Shown here: piece after piece, positions 55,452 to 64,000 of the stretch
Numbering within the stretch: the first letter of the stretch is position 1
Layout of the letters: every line of letters begins with the position of its first letter
DNA from: Jiangella anatolica
GTDB taxonomy: Bacteria > Actinomycetota > Actinomycetes > Jiangellales > Jiangellaceae
DNA length: 64,000 nt
Assembly (NCBI RefSeq): GCF_003236295.1
Contig: NZ_POTW01000021.1
Location: 1 to 64,000, forward strand
Direction of reading: 5' to 3'
Program-made: the position numbers and the translations under genes
The notes under the pieces: model-generated
The model's input: the letters and a program-made list of their open reading frames with translations, nothing else
The model's database searches: none
Told to the model about the DNA's origin: nothing

Positions 55452-57436
55452 CGCATTGGTGGCAGGAACCGTTTCAGCTGTTCCAATCGAACATCAGGGT
55501 GATCGACGCCGGGCTCGATACGGCCGCCGGCACTCGGCTCATCCGCGACCTCGGCTTCAACGTCTGACTGCTCAACGCCGGCGGCATCACCTACTTCTAT
55601 CCCGTGGACGGCCCGGATCAGGAGACGAGCCCGTACCTGAAACAGCGCGAGTCCGGCGATCTCATCGGGGACGCTCTGCGCGACAGCCGGGCGAACGGGC
55701 TGCGGTTCGTCGCCCGGTTCGACTTCTCCCGGCTGCCCAGCCGCTTCGTCGACGCTCACCCGGAGTGGGCCTACCGGACGGCCGACGGCGACGTCTGCAC
55801 CGCGGATGGGCTGACGAACATCTGTCCGCGCAGCGACTACTACGAGATCCGGGCCGCCGAGATCCTCACCGACTTCGTCGACCGTTACGACGTCGACGGC
55901 CTGTTCTTCAACTGGCTGCAGTTCCCCGAGGCCTCCTATCGAATGGACTACTACGGCCCGTGTCACTGCACGCGGTGCCTCGACGCGTTCGCGCGGGAGC
56001 ACCCGTCCGCCGACTACCCCACCGGCCCGGATCGGGACTCCTACGGCTCCCTCGTCGCGCTCAACCGCCGCCATCTGCAGCGGCTGGCGGACCGGTTCGC
56101 CGCCCTGCTGAAGGCGCGGCGGCCCGAAGCAGCGTTGTTCCTCGCCGACGCGCGGGTCGACATGGTGTTCCTGGAGACCAACAGCCCGCTGGGCGGCGCC
56201 GCCCACTGGTGGGCCCACACCCCCAGCGAGCTGGCCAGCGCGAACGTCATCGCGCATCCCGAGGTGCCGGCCATGGTGCACTCGGCGGTCAACGTCGGGC
56301 TGCCGTACCGCCTCATCGGCGAGCAGCCCGCTCAGTACACCCGGTACGTCGGCCAGGCGCTGGCCCGGGGAGCACGACCGTCCGCCGTCGTCATCGGGCC
56401 GCCGACCACCGAACACTTCGCCGCGCTGCCGGCAGCCGTACCCCTCCTCCAGCTCTACCAGCGCGAACACGCGATGTACGGCGCACTCGAGCCGGCCGCA
56501 CGAGTGGCCGTCGTGCGCCCGCGGGGCGGATCCGCACTCGCTGCCCTCCAGGACCGATCCGACTTCGAGGAGTACCGCGGCCTGTTCGAGTCCCTGCAGC
56601 AGGCGCACGTGCCGTTCGACGTGCTCGGAGCGGAGTTCATGGGCGAACTCGTCGCCCGCGACGTGCTCAGTCGCTACCGCGTCATCGCCATGCCGGGCGG
56701 AGTGGCGACCGACGACCTCTCCGTCTCCGTCCGGCGGTACGCCGAGCAGGGCGGCGCCGTGGTCCTCACCGGCGATCCCGCCGCCGCCGGAACGCTGCCC
56801 GCGGGAATCCGGGTCGAGCGCACACTCGACGGGGTCCGCGAGCTCGGCGGCCGGTTCGGAGTCCGCCCGGACGGCGCGTTCGGTGACCGCCTGCCCGTCC
56901 TCGGGACGTTCTGGGCCGTGGCGGGTGCGACCGGCGACGGCTGGTTCCTCTCCGACCAGGCGCCGTTCGGCCCGCCCGAGCTCACCTACGGCAACGAGAC
57001 CCTGACCGCCCATCCGCTGCGGTTCCGCCACCGCATCGGCGAGGGCACGATCGCCTACCTGCCATGGACAGCAGGCGTCACGAAACGCCGCTCCGGGCTG
57101 TCCTCCGTCGCCGGCCTCGTCACCGACACCGTCCTCGACCTCCTCGGTGACGAACGCACCGTGCGCGCGACGATCAGCAGCTCCGTTGAGATCGTCCTCG
57201 GCCGTGCCGGCGGTTCGCTCGTCATTCACCTGCTGAACCACTCCGGCGGTGTGCCGGAGCGGCTGATCGATCCCCAGCCCGCCGCCGGCATCGTGCACGT
57301 GCCCGGAAGGCTCCTCTCCGCCCAGCCGGTCGCGACGTCGCTGACGCGCCGGGCCCGGCTCGAGACCGCCCTCGACGGCCCGGACCTCGCGATCGAGGTC
57401 GCGGTCACCGATGTCGAGGTCGTGCGCCTTGACTGA
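55448..57436 (+). pseudogene. glycosidase-like gene (GHL6/beta-galactosidase-trimerisation type) with an in-frame TGA at codon 40
   Basis: The frame starts at GTG 55448, overlapping the permease stop as the other genes of this operon do. It reads through a coherent N-terminus (WWQEPFQLFQSNIRVIDAGL, then TRLIRDLGFNV), hits TGA at 55565-55567, and continues in the same frame for 622 more codons (LLNAGGITYFYP…). The product resembles hypothetical glycosyl hydrolase family 6: a TIM barrel with YDVDGLFFNWLQFPE and GPCHCTRCLDAF, then a class-I amidotransferase/trimerisation-like domain (about 340-480) and a small C-terminal beta domain. A Trp (TGG) or similar codon probably stood at the TGA. It may be a fresh nonsense mutation, a sequencing error or a read-through site. 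Reinitiation inside would drop the first barrel strands. Confidence 0.75.
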
Positions 57437-58235
57437 CCTCACCACGTCCGCACTCGGCATCCGCCACGACCCGTCGAGTGCGACCGAGGGCTCATCCCAG
57501 ACCCTCGTCCTGGTCAACTCCCTCGGCACGACCACCAGGATGTGGGACCAGCTGCTCGAGGTGCTGACGGCGCGGGTCGACGTCGTCCGCTTCGAGCTGC
57601 GAGGGCACGGGAGCAACGTGACCCGCACACCGTTCGGCCTGGACGACCTCGTCGACGACCTCGTCGAGGTTCTCGACGCGACCGGCGTCGACCGAGCGCA
57701 CCTTGCCGGCATCTCGCTCGGCGGCATGACCGCGATCCGTGCCGCGGCCCGGTTCCCCGGCCGCGTCGCCAGCCTCGCCGTCATCTGCGCCGCGCCGGTC
57801 CTGCCCCGCGACACCTGGCTCCAGCGCGCCGCCGCGGTGCGCGCCGCCGGCCTGGGGCCACTCGTCCCGACCGTGACCAAGCGGTGGTTCACCGAGGCGT
57901 TCGTCCGGCGCTCACCCGAGGTCGTGCGCGCCTTCGTGGGCATGCTACGAGCCACCGATCCCGCCGGCTACAGCCTCGCCTGCGACCTGCTCGCCGACGC
58001 CGACGTGAGGCCCGACCTCCCGTCGATCACCGCACCGACGCTGGTGATCGGCGGACGCGAGGACACCGCGACACCACCGTCGGACCAGCGCTTGATCGCC
58101 CATGGGATCGCCGACGCTCGGCTCATGATCCTCGACGACGTCGCCCACATGGCTCCCGCGGCGGCACCTGAGCGCATCGCGTCCGCCATGCTCGATCACA
58201 CTGGCTCTCCTGAAATGCCAGGCAAGTCAGCTTGA
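57411..58235 (+). CDS. alpha/beta-hydrolase (3-oxoadipate enol-lactonase-like)
   Basis: A 274-residue alpha/beta hydrolase: oxyanion region LVLVNSLGTTTRMWDQLLEVL, FELRGHGSN, nucleophile Ser in GISLGGM, Asp in VIGGREDTATPP and His in DVAHMAPAAAPE. The layout is like PcaD and related lactonases/esterases. ATG 57411 lies inside the end of the glycosidase-like gene; TTG 57429, which overlaps that gene's stop, is an alternative. It belongs to the sugar-import operon, suggesting hydrolysis of a sugar lactone or an acylated sugar, which is inference. Confidence 0.82.
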   Translation: MSRSCALTDLTTSALGIRHDPSSATEGSSQTLVLVNSLGTTTRMWDQLLEVLTARVDVVRFELRGHGSNVTRTPFGLDDLVDDLVEVLDATGVDRAHLAGISLGGMTAIRAAARFPGRVASLAVICAAPVLPRDTWLQRAAAVRAAGLGPLVPTVTKRWFTEAFVRRSPEVVRAFVGMLRATDPAGYSLACDLLADADVRPDLPSITAPTLVIGGREDTATPPSDQRLIAHGIADARLMILDDVAHMAPAAAPERIASAMLDHTGSPEMPGKSA

Positions 58236-58276
58236 ATGACAACGAGCTTTGGTCGCCGATCTGGCACAATGGGTCC

Positions 58277-58948
58277 GTGAGCAATCGGCAGGCCTTCGCG
58301 CTCGCTCCCGCGTCACTCACCGACGCGTTGTACGAATCCGTGCGACGGCGGATCATCAACGAGGAGCTCAAGCCGGGCGAGAAGGTCACCGAAGCCCGTC
58401 TCACCAGCGAATACGGAGTCGCCAGACCCACCGCCAAGGCGTGCGTCGAGCGACTGGTGGTCGTCGGCCTGCTGAGGCGATCGGCGCACAAGACCGCCGT
58501 CGTCCCCGAGCTGAGCCAGCGTGACATCGTCGACCTCTTCCTGAGCCGCGAGACCGTCGAGAGTGCCGCCGTCCGCATCCTTGCCCGTGAAGCGCGCGTA
58601 CCCGAGCCCGCGAGCCGAGCGCAGCGCGCGCTCGAGACCGCGACGTCAGGCGGGAACTACGAGGAGATCGTCGCCGCGGACATCGCCTTCCATGCCGCCC
58701 TCGTCCGCGGCACAGCCAGTGAGCGGCTCAGCCGCATGCATGAGCTGATCCTGGGCGAGGTCGAGCTCACCATGGGCCTGTTCTCCGCGCACAAGGCCGC
58801 GTCCCGCGAGTCCATCCCTGCCGAGCATGCCGCGATTCTCGCCGCGATCCTCGCCGGCGACGAGGATGCCGCCGGTGCGCGGCTGAGTGAGCACCTCCAC
58901 GCTGCCCGGACACGCGTCCTGGCGCTCGCGTCCAACTCGCAGTCCTGA
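58277..58948 (+). CDS. GntR/FCD-family regulator
   Basis: A 223-residue regulator with a GntR winged helix (ALYESVRRRIINEELKPGEKVTEARLTSEYGVARPTAKACVERLVVVGLL) and a C-terminal FCD ligand domain with metal-type residues (DIAFHAALVRG … EHAAILAAILAGDEDAAGARLSEHLHAA). GTG 58277 is preferred: CACAAT at 58265-58270 is a -10-like element 6 bases before it, suggesting a leaderless transcript. A TTG at 58232 overlapping the hydrolase stop is the alternative. It probably regulates the upstream import/hydrolase operon. Confidence 0.85.
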   Translation: MSNRQAFALAPASLTDALYESVRRRIINEELKPGEKVTEARLTSEYGVARPTAKACVERLVVVGLLRRSAHKTAVVPELSQRDIVDLFLSRETVESAAVRILAREARVPEPASRAQRALETATSGGNYEEIVAADIAFHAALVRGTASERLSRMHELILGEVELTMGLFSAHKAASRESIPAEHAAILAAILAGDEDAAGARLSEHLHAARTRVLALASNSQS

Positions 58949-58965
58949 GCACGCCGTGGCCGGCC

Positions 58966-58984
58966 CGGCGGGATCGACCCGCCG
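58966..58984. terminator. short hairpin after the GntR gene
   Basis: Arms CGGCGGG (58966-58972) and CCCGCCG (58978-58984) with a 5-base loop begin 17 bp after the GntR stop. It is a modest terminator candidate. Confidence 0.4.
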
Positions 58985-59098
58985 AACACCTGGTCACGTG
59001 CCGGTGATCGTGACAGCATCGAGACAGCCGTGGAGCGCGTCCCGCGAGGGCGTCCGCCGGGCCGGGTCGCAGGCGATCTCCCGGCAAGGGGGTGCATC

Positions 59099-60499
59099 GT
59101 GGTCGAGAACACGACGTCGTCGGGGCGGCCGCCGAAGGCCTTGCGCAGGGTCCTCGTCCCGCTCGCGCTGGCGCAGTTCATCTGCAGCTTCGCCGGCTCG
59201 AACATGAACGTGATGATCAACGACATCAGCCGCGACCTCGACACGACGGTGCAGGGCGTGCAGGTGGCCATCACGATCTTCCTCCTGGTCATGGCGGCAC
59301 TGATGATCCCGGGCGGCAAGCTGACCGACAAATACGGCCGGAAACGGTGCTTCCTGGCCGGCTTGATCATCTACGGTGTCGGGGCTCTGCTGAGTGCGGC
59401 CGCACCCGGGCTCGGAGTGCTGATCCTCGGCAACTCGATCCTCGAGGGCATCGGCACAGCGCTGCTGATCCCGCCGGTCTACATCCTGGCGACGTTGCTG
59501 TTCACCGAGGTCACCTCGCGGGCGCGAGCCTTCGGCGTGATCAGCGCGCTCGGCGGCATCGGCGGCGCTGCCGGCCCCCTGATCGGCGGCCTGATCACGT
59601 CGGCGATCAGCTGGCGGGCGGCGTTCGTGTTCCAGGCGCTCGTGATCGCGGTGATCGTCTGGATGAGCCGTGACCTGCACGACCCGTTGCCGCCCGAGCC
59701 GGACCGCACCTTCGACGTCCGTGGCGCGGTGCTCTCGGCGACCGGCCTGATCCTCATGGTCACCGGCATCCTGGCCGCCGACGACAACGCCTGGCTGATG
59801 CTGGTGCTGCTGGTCGTCGGCGCGCTCATCCTGGCAGGGTTCGTGCTGTTCATCCGGGCCAAGGAACGAGCCGGCGAGGAGGCCCTGCTGTCGACGGCGG
59901 TGTTCCGCAACCGGACGGCGAACCTCGCCCTGGTGACGCAGAACGCCCAGTGGCTGCTGCTCATGGGGTCCTCGTTCGTCGTAGCGACGTTCCTGCAGGT
60001 GGTACGGGGATACAACGCCATCGAGACCGGCCTGATCTTCACCGCCGCCACCGCCGGGCTGTTGATGTCGTCGCTGGCAGCCGAGCGCCTGGCCAGGCGC
60101 CGCGCCCAGCGGACCCTCATCGTGACCGGATTCGCCCTCACCATCGCAGGCATCGGTGTCCTGCTGCTCATGGTCGTCGGTTCGCCCTCGGCGTGGGCCT
60201 TCGCGCCCGGCCTGCTGCTGATCGGCCTCGGGCTCGGCGCGATGCTGACGCCGTCGGTGAACGTCGTGCAGTCCAGCTTCGGCGAGGACCTCCAGGGCGA
60301 GATCTCCGGGCTGTCTCGCAGCATCTCGAATCTCGGCTCGACTCTGGGGACGGCGATCGCCGGCACCGTGCTCGTGGCCGGGCTCACCGCGACACCGGAG
60401 CGGTCCTACGGCCTGGCCATGTCCGTCCTCGCCGCCGCCGGGCTGATCGGCCTGCTTGCCGCCCTGCGCCTGCCATCGCGACGCCGGCCGAGCGGCTGA
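59099..60499 (+). CDS. MFS transporter, DHA2 (14-helix) drug-exporter type
   Basis: A 466-residue membrane protein with about 14 helices. The loop 2-3 motif GGKLTDKYGRKRCFLAG and motif C GGIGGAAGPLIGGLI (antiporter signature) place it among DHA2 proton-driven exporters. GTG 59099 is preceded by AAGGGGGTG; longer in-frame starts exist but add a non-hydrophobic Arg/Pro-rich tail. The substrate is unknown. It stands alone, 150 bp after the GntR gene. Confidence 0.9.
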   Translation: MVENTTSSGRPPKALRRVLVPLALAQFICSFAGSNMNVMINDISRDLDTTVQGVQVAITIFLLVMAALMIPGGKLTDKYGRKRCFLAGLIIYGVGALLSAAAPGLGVLILGNSILEGIGTALLIPPVYILATLLFTEVTSRARAFGVISALGGIGGAAGPLIGGLITSAISWRAAFVFQALVIAVIVWMSRDLHDPLPPEPDRTFDVRGAVLSATGLILMVTGILAADDNAWLMLVLLVVGALILAGFVLFIRAKERAGEEALLSTAVFRNRTANLALVTQNAQWLLLMGSSFVVATFLQVVRGYNAIETGLIFTAATAGLLMSSLAAERLARRRAQRTLIVTGFALTIAGIGVLLLMVVGSPSAWAFAPGLLLIGLGLGAMLTPSVNVVQSSFGEDLQGEISGLSRSISNLGSTLGTAIAGTVLVAGLTATPERSYGLAMSVLAAAGLIGLLAALRLPSRRRPSG

Positions 60500-60666
60500 C
60501 GGCCACGTCGACGTCGCCGGCCGCGGAGATTGGCGCTCCGCCCCTCCGCGGGTGGTGCCGCGCCACCCGATCGGGCAGGAGGATCGCGTCGTGGTCTCAG
60601 GCGGGGAGGTCGAGATGGCGACAGCGATCCTCCCAGGCAGCAGGCCGCAAGGCATCGGGAGGACCC

Positions 60667-62511
60667 ATGAACCGCTATCCACCCATCGAGGATCACGGGC
60701 TGATCGGCGACCTCCAGACCAGCGCGCTGGTGGCGCGCGACGGCACGATCGACTGGTTCTGCAGCCCCCGGTTCGACTCGCCCAGCATCTTCGCGTCGCT
60801 GCTCGATGCCGAGGGGGGCGGCCACTTCCGCATCGCGCCCGACCATGACGGCTGGCAGAGCAAGCAGCTCTATCTTCCCGGGACCGCGATCCTGATCACG
60901 CGGTTCCTCACGTCGGAGGGTGTGGGCGAGGTCATCGACTTCATGCCGGTGCTCCAGGGCTCCGCCACCCGGCATCACCGCATCGTCCGCGTCGTCCGCG
61001 TCGTCCGCGGGCACATGCGGTTCGTCATCGACTGTCAACCGCGCTTCGACTACGGCAGGGGATCGCACAAGACCGAGATCTCCGACTCAGGCGTGCTGTT
61101 CCACGGCGCGAACGGTCCCGACGTCGCCGTGCACGTGGTCCGTCGCCCAGGCGGGGCCGCCGCGGACCAGGCGCGGCTGTCACCGAGCGGTGAGGGGTTC
61201 CGCGCCGTCGTGAGCGCCTCCGCCGGTGACGTCGGCGGCATCGTCCTGGAGACCGCACCGGAGGGCCCGCCGCGGGAGCTCACCCGCGACGAGATCCTGG
61301 CGGTCTTCGAAGACACCCGGGACTTCTGGCGGCGATGGGTGGCCAGCTCGCGGTACCGCGGGCGTTGGCGCGAGCAGGTGGAGCGGTCCGCGATGACGCT
61401 GAAGCTGCTCACGTACCAGCCGACCGGTGCGGTGGTGGCCGCGCCGACGGCCGGCCTGCCCGAGCAGGTGGGCGGTGAGCGCAACTGGGACTACCGCTAC
61501 ACCTGGGTCCGCGACGGGTCGTTCTCCATCTATGCCCTGCTGGGTCTGGGGTACGCCGCCGAGGCCGAGGCATTCCTGCGCTGGCTCGGCGACCGGGTCG
61601 ACGAGGCGGTCGACTCCGCCGGCGGCGACCACGTCTCGCCACTCAAGATCATGTATCGCGTCGACGGGTCGTCCGACCTCACGGAAGAGATTCTCGGCCA
61701 CCTCGCAGGATGGCGCGAATCCCGGCCGGTTCGCATCGGGAACGGCGCGTTCGACCAGCTGCAGCTCGACATCTACGGCGAAGCCCTCGACTCGGTCGAG
61801 CTCGGCGATGCACACGGTCTGCCGCTGACGCACCGGGGCTGGGAGAGCATCACGCGCCTCGTGGACTGGCTGTACGACCACTGGGACTCCCCTGACGACG
61901 GGATCTGGGAGACCCGCGGAGGGCGTCAGCACTTCACCTACGGGCGGGTGATGTCCTGGGTGGCCTTCGATCGCGCGATTCGCATGGCGACGCGACGCGC
62001 GCGGCCGGCCGACCTGTCCCGCTGGACCGGCGCGCGCGATGCGATCTACCGACAGGTCATGAACCGGGCCTGGGACCCGAACCGGCAGGCCTTCGTGCAG
62101 CACTACGACACGTCGGTGCTCGACGCGGCCAACCTCTATCTGCCGCTGGTCGGATTCGTCTCGCCGCGCGATCCGATGTGGCGGTCCACGCTTCGCGCGA
62201 TGGACGACGAACTGGTCTCGGACAGCCTGGTCTACCGCTACGATCCGAGCGCCTCGCCCGACGGCCTGCGCGGCAGCGAGGGCACCTTCTCGATGTGCAC
62301 CTTCTGGTACGTCGACGCACTCGCCAAGTCGGGACGGCTCGACGACGCCAGGCTGACCTTCGAGAAGATGCTCACGTACTCCAACCATCTCGGGTTGTAC
62401 GGAGAGGAGATCGGCAGCGCCGGCGAGCAGCTCGGCAACTTCCCCCAGGCGTTCAGTCACCTGGCGCTGATCACGGCCGCCGCCGCGCTCGATCCCCTGA
62501 TCGAGGGGTGA
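60667..62511 (+). CDS. GH15-family glucoamylase/trehalase-like enzyme
   Basis: A 614-residue (alpha/alpha)6-barrel hydrolase. The N-terminal domain begins YPPIEDHGLIGDLQTSALVARDGTIDWFCSPRFDSPS, the hallmark of actinobacterial GH15 trehalases/glucoamylases. The barrel holds NWDYRYTWVRDGSFSIYALL, the general acid Glu in DDGIWETRGGRQHFTYGRVMSWVAFDRAI, and the base in GLYGEEIGSAGEQLGNFPQAFSHLALI (Glu at about 580-587). It probably hydrolyses trehalose or maltooligosaccharides in the cytosol. GGGAGG precedes ATG 60667. Confidence 0.92.
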   Translation: MNRYPPIEDHGLIGDLQTSALVARDGTIDWFCSPRFDSPSIFASLLDAEGGGHFRIAPDHDGWQSKQLYLPGTAILITRFLTSEGVGEVIDFMPVLQGSATRHHRIVRVVRVVRGHMRFVIDCQPRFDYGRGSHKTEISDSGVLFHGANGPDVAVHVVRRPGGAAADQARLSPSGEGFRAVVSASAGDVGGIVLETAPEGPPRELTRDEILAVFEDTRDFWRRWVASSRYRGRWREQVERSAMTLKLLTYQPTGAVVAAPTAGLPEQVGGERNWDYRYTWVRDGSFSIYALLGLGYAAEAEAFLRWLGDRVDEAVDSAGGDHVSPLKIMYRVDGSSDLTEEILGHLAGWRESRPVRIGNGAFDQLQLDIYGEALDSVELGDAHGLPLTHRGWESITRLVDWLYDHWDSPDDGIWETRGGRQHFTYGRVMSWVAFDRAIRMATRRARPADLSRWTGARDAIYRQVMNRAWDPNRQAFVQHYDTSVLDAANLYLPLVGFVSPRDPMWRSTLRAMDDELVSDSLVYRYDPSASPDGLRGSEGTFSMCTFWYVDALAKSGRLDDARLTFEKMLTYSNHLGLYGEEIGSAGEQLGNFPQAFSHLALITAAAALDPLIEG

Positions 62512-62609
62512 GCCCCAAGGCCGGGTGAAGGGAGCGATCACCAGCCCATACGCGATCTGCACACGCAAGATCAGGGCTAGTATGGGGGCACCGTCAGGGG
62601 GGTGGGACG

Positions 62610-64000
62610 GTGCACCGAGAGACGCAGAGCCAGCCGCCGCGCACGTCAGTTGCCACGTCGTCGTCGTTCAGGTCGAAGCTTCGGCCGCCGTGGACACCAG
62701 AGCACCACGTGCGCCGGGTGCGGCTCACCTCGCTCCTGGACGAAGCGGTGAGAGCTCCGCTCACCGTCGTGACGGCTCCGGCGGGGGCCGGCAAGACATC
62801 GCTCGTGTCCGGCTGGGCCGCGGAGACGACGACGCCCACCGCGTGGTTGTCGTTCGACGAGACCGACGCCGACAGCGCCAGGCTGTGGTCAGGTGTGGTA
62901 GCCGCCCTGGAGACGTTGGCACCGGGCTGCGGACACGACGCGTCTCCCCTGTTCCTGCGTCCCAGCACGGTGACCACGGCCGTCCACCGGCTCGTGGACG
63001 GTCTCGACGCCGACGGCCGGCCACCGGCCGCGCTGATCGTCGACGATCTTCACCTGGTGGACGGCGACACCACCGCCGCCCGGTCGCTGGCTCTGTTCCT
63101 GCTTCATCTGCCGGACTGGCTGCATGTGGTGCTGCTCTCGCGGCGCGATCCACGGCTGCCGTTGGACCGCCTGCGCGCCCGCGGCCAACTCCGCGAGATC
63201 CACTTCGCCGAGTTGCGGTTCATGCCCGATGAGGCAGCGGAGATGCTGTCCCGGCTTGCCCCGGCATTGACGCGCGACCAGGTGACCGACACGGTGCGTC
63301 ACGCACACGGCTGGGCTGCGGGGATCCGGCTGATGGCCCTCGCGGCACGTGCGGCCCACGCGCAGCAGCGAGCCGCGCGGCCCGCCGCCCACGCCGGCCT
63401 GATGATCGAGGACTACGTGGTGCGCGAGGTGCTCGGCGCGGAGAGCCCCGCCGTGACCACGGCGCTCGCGGACATCGCTGTCGTCGAACGCGTCAACGTC
63501 AGCCTCGCGAAGGCGCTCACCGACCGCGATGACATCCTCGACCTGCTCCTCCAGGCCGAGGCGCGTGGGCTCTTCCTGACGCGCGTCGACACCTCGGGAT
63601 GGTTCGAGCTGCACGCGCTGGTTCGCCAGGTCCTTGTCGCCCAGCTCAGCAGACAGTCCGCCGATCTCCTGGCGGATCTGCACGCGCGCGCGGCGAGGTG
63701 GTTCGAAGGGGCTGACGAGACCCCTCTGGCACTCGATCACTGGCTGCGTGCGGGCCTGCCACGAGCAGCGCTCCGGCTCCTGGCGGCCAAGAACGTCGAG
63801 CTGTACGACGCGGGTCAGGAGGCGACGATCGTCCAGACGCTCGGCAAGATCCCGCCGCGGGTGGCCATGGCCGATTTCGCGTCGATGCTGGACTTTGCCT
63901 GGTGCCACGTCCTGGTCGATCGCCGCGGGTTCCTCGACGCCGTCGATCGAATCAGCTGGTGGGCGGCGCGGTCCGAGCACCTGGCCCGCGTCGCGTCTGC
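62610..64000 (+). CDS. MalT/LuxR-type ATP-dependent transcriptional activator (LAL), N-terminal part
   Basis: The frame runs open from GTG 62610 to the end of the window, so about 463 residues are visible and the C-terminal LuxR helix-turn-helix lies outside. After a short lead (KLRPPWTPEHHVRRVRLTSLLDEAV) comes a STAND-type NTPase: Walker A APAGAGKTSLVSGWA (about residues 52-66), TAWLSFDETDAD, Walker B LIVDDLHLVDGD and SRRDPRLPLDRLRARGQL. Then follow a winged-helix region (VVREVLGAESPAVTTALADIAVVERV … LFELHALVR-like FELHALVRQVL) and the first TPR-like helices. Such proteins switch on operons when an inducer binds; the neighbouring GH15 gene is one possible target. GGGGGG precedes the GTG. Confidence 0.86.
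   Translation, partial: MHRETQSQPPRTSVATSSSFRSKLRPPWTPEHHVRRVRLTSLLDEAVRAPLTVVTAPAGAGKTSLVSGWAAETTTPTAWLSFDETDADSARLWSGVVAALETLAPGCGHDASPLFLRPSTVTTAVHRLVDGLDADGRPPAALIVDDLHLVDGDTTAARSLALFLLHLPDWLHVVLLSRRDPRLPLDRLRARGQLREIHFAELRFMPDEAAEMLSRLAPALTRDQVTDTVRHAHGWAAGIRLMALAARAAHAQQRAARPAAHAGLMIEDYVVREVLGAESPAVTTALADIAVVERVNVSLAKALTDRDDILDLLLQAEARGLFLTRVDTSGWFELHALVRQVLVAQLSRQSADLLADLHARAARWFEGADETPLALDHWLRAGLPRAALRLLAAKNVELYDAGQEATIVQTLGKIPPRVAMADFASMLDFAWCHVLVDRRGFLDAVDRISWWAARSEHLARVAS

Noticed and set aside
55565-55567. Selenocysteine insertion at the in-frame TGA
   Set aside because: No convincing SECIS-like hairpin follows within the first 40 bases, the neighbouring sequence does not resemble a redox site, and no selenoprotein genes are near. 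Nonsense mutation, error or Trp read-through fit better.
55340-57955. A long minus-strand frame opposite the glycosidase-like gene, considered as the true gene because the plus-strand frame is interrupted
   Set aside because: The plus-strand frame has recognisable glycosidase segments on both sides of the TGA, while the minus-strand translation has no family features.
62525-63232. A plus-strand open frame at the right end, in a different frame from the MalT-like gene
   Set aside because: The frame starting at GTG 62610 carries Walker A and B motifs and stays open to the end of the window, so the other frame is a shadow.

Overview
The window is 64 kb of very GC-rich, densely packed DNA from an actinobacterium. 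The evidence is frequent GTG starts, ATGA/GTGA gene overlaps, IdeR/DmdR-type iron boxes, a deazaflavin (F420)-dependent reductase family member, an LPxTG wall anchor and several probably leaderless promoters. The gene set (many sugar importers, glycosidases, small regulator/enzyme pairs) suits a soil or plant-associated saprophyte. A Jiangella-like genus is only a guess. No rRNA, tRNA, CRISPR array, phage or complete insertion sequence is visible. Both edges cut genes: the left edge a D-amino-acid deaminase-like gene, the right edge a MalT/LuxR-type ATPase regulator.

Layout. 0-5.5 kb: deaminase end, a toxin-antitoxin pair behind a perfect 30-bp palindrome, an EamA exporter with a NUDIX hydrolase, a TetR-controlled SDR + deazaflavin oxidoreductase pair with two clear operators, and a mismatch DNA glycosylase. 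5.5-13.9 kb: secreted M64-type metallopeptidase, remnant of a PIN toxin, copper amine oxidase, GOLPH3-like protein, APC permease, PhyH dioxygenase. 13.9-15.1 kb: a DUF559 nuclease-like gene bracketed by two inverted copies of a 74-nt hairpin repeat. 15.2-17.6 kb: AraC regulator, a small proline-rich protein, and an HxlR/NmrA divergent pair.

17.6-27.8 kb is the most unusual region. Two xylose-type (CUT2) sugar importers lie head to tail. The second is conventional: ROK regulator, lipoprotein binding protein, ATPase, permease. The first has its only ATPase domain fused to two GAF-like segments and a complete cytosolic histidine kinase, followed with overlapping reading frames by an OmpR-type response regulator, the binding protein and the permease. 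It looks like a transporter with a two-component system built into its motor subunit.

27.8-40.1 kb: VOC protein, GMC oxidoreductase, two ArsR/SRPBCC operons with palindromic operators, a TetR/methyltransferase pair sharing a 24-bp palindrome that covers the methyltransferase start codon, a wall-anchored protein with four lamin-tail domains and an esterase-like region, AraC, DHFR-like protein, CaCA antiporter and a baeRF3 protein. 40.1-47.1 kb: an iron-siderophore import operon (two FecCD permeases, ATPase, 2Fe-2S reductase, three binding proteins) with two iron boxes.

47.2-64 kb: a carbohydrate region with tartronate-semialdehyde reductase and hydroxypyruvate isomerase, a GH3 glucosidase divergent from a TetR gene, a CUT1 sugar importer with a strong promoter, a glycosidase-like gene interrupted by an in-frame TGA at codon 40, an alpha/beta hydrolase, a GntR regulator, an MFS exporter, a GH15 enzyme and the start of a MalT-like activator.
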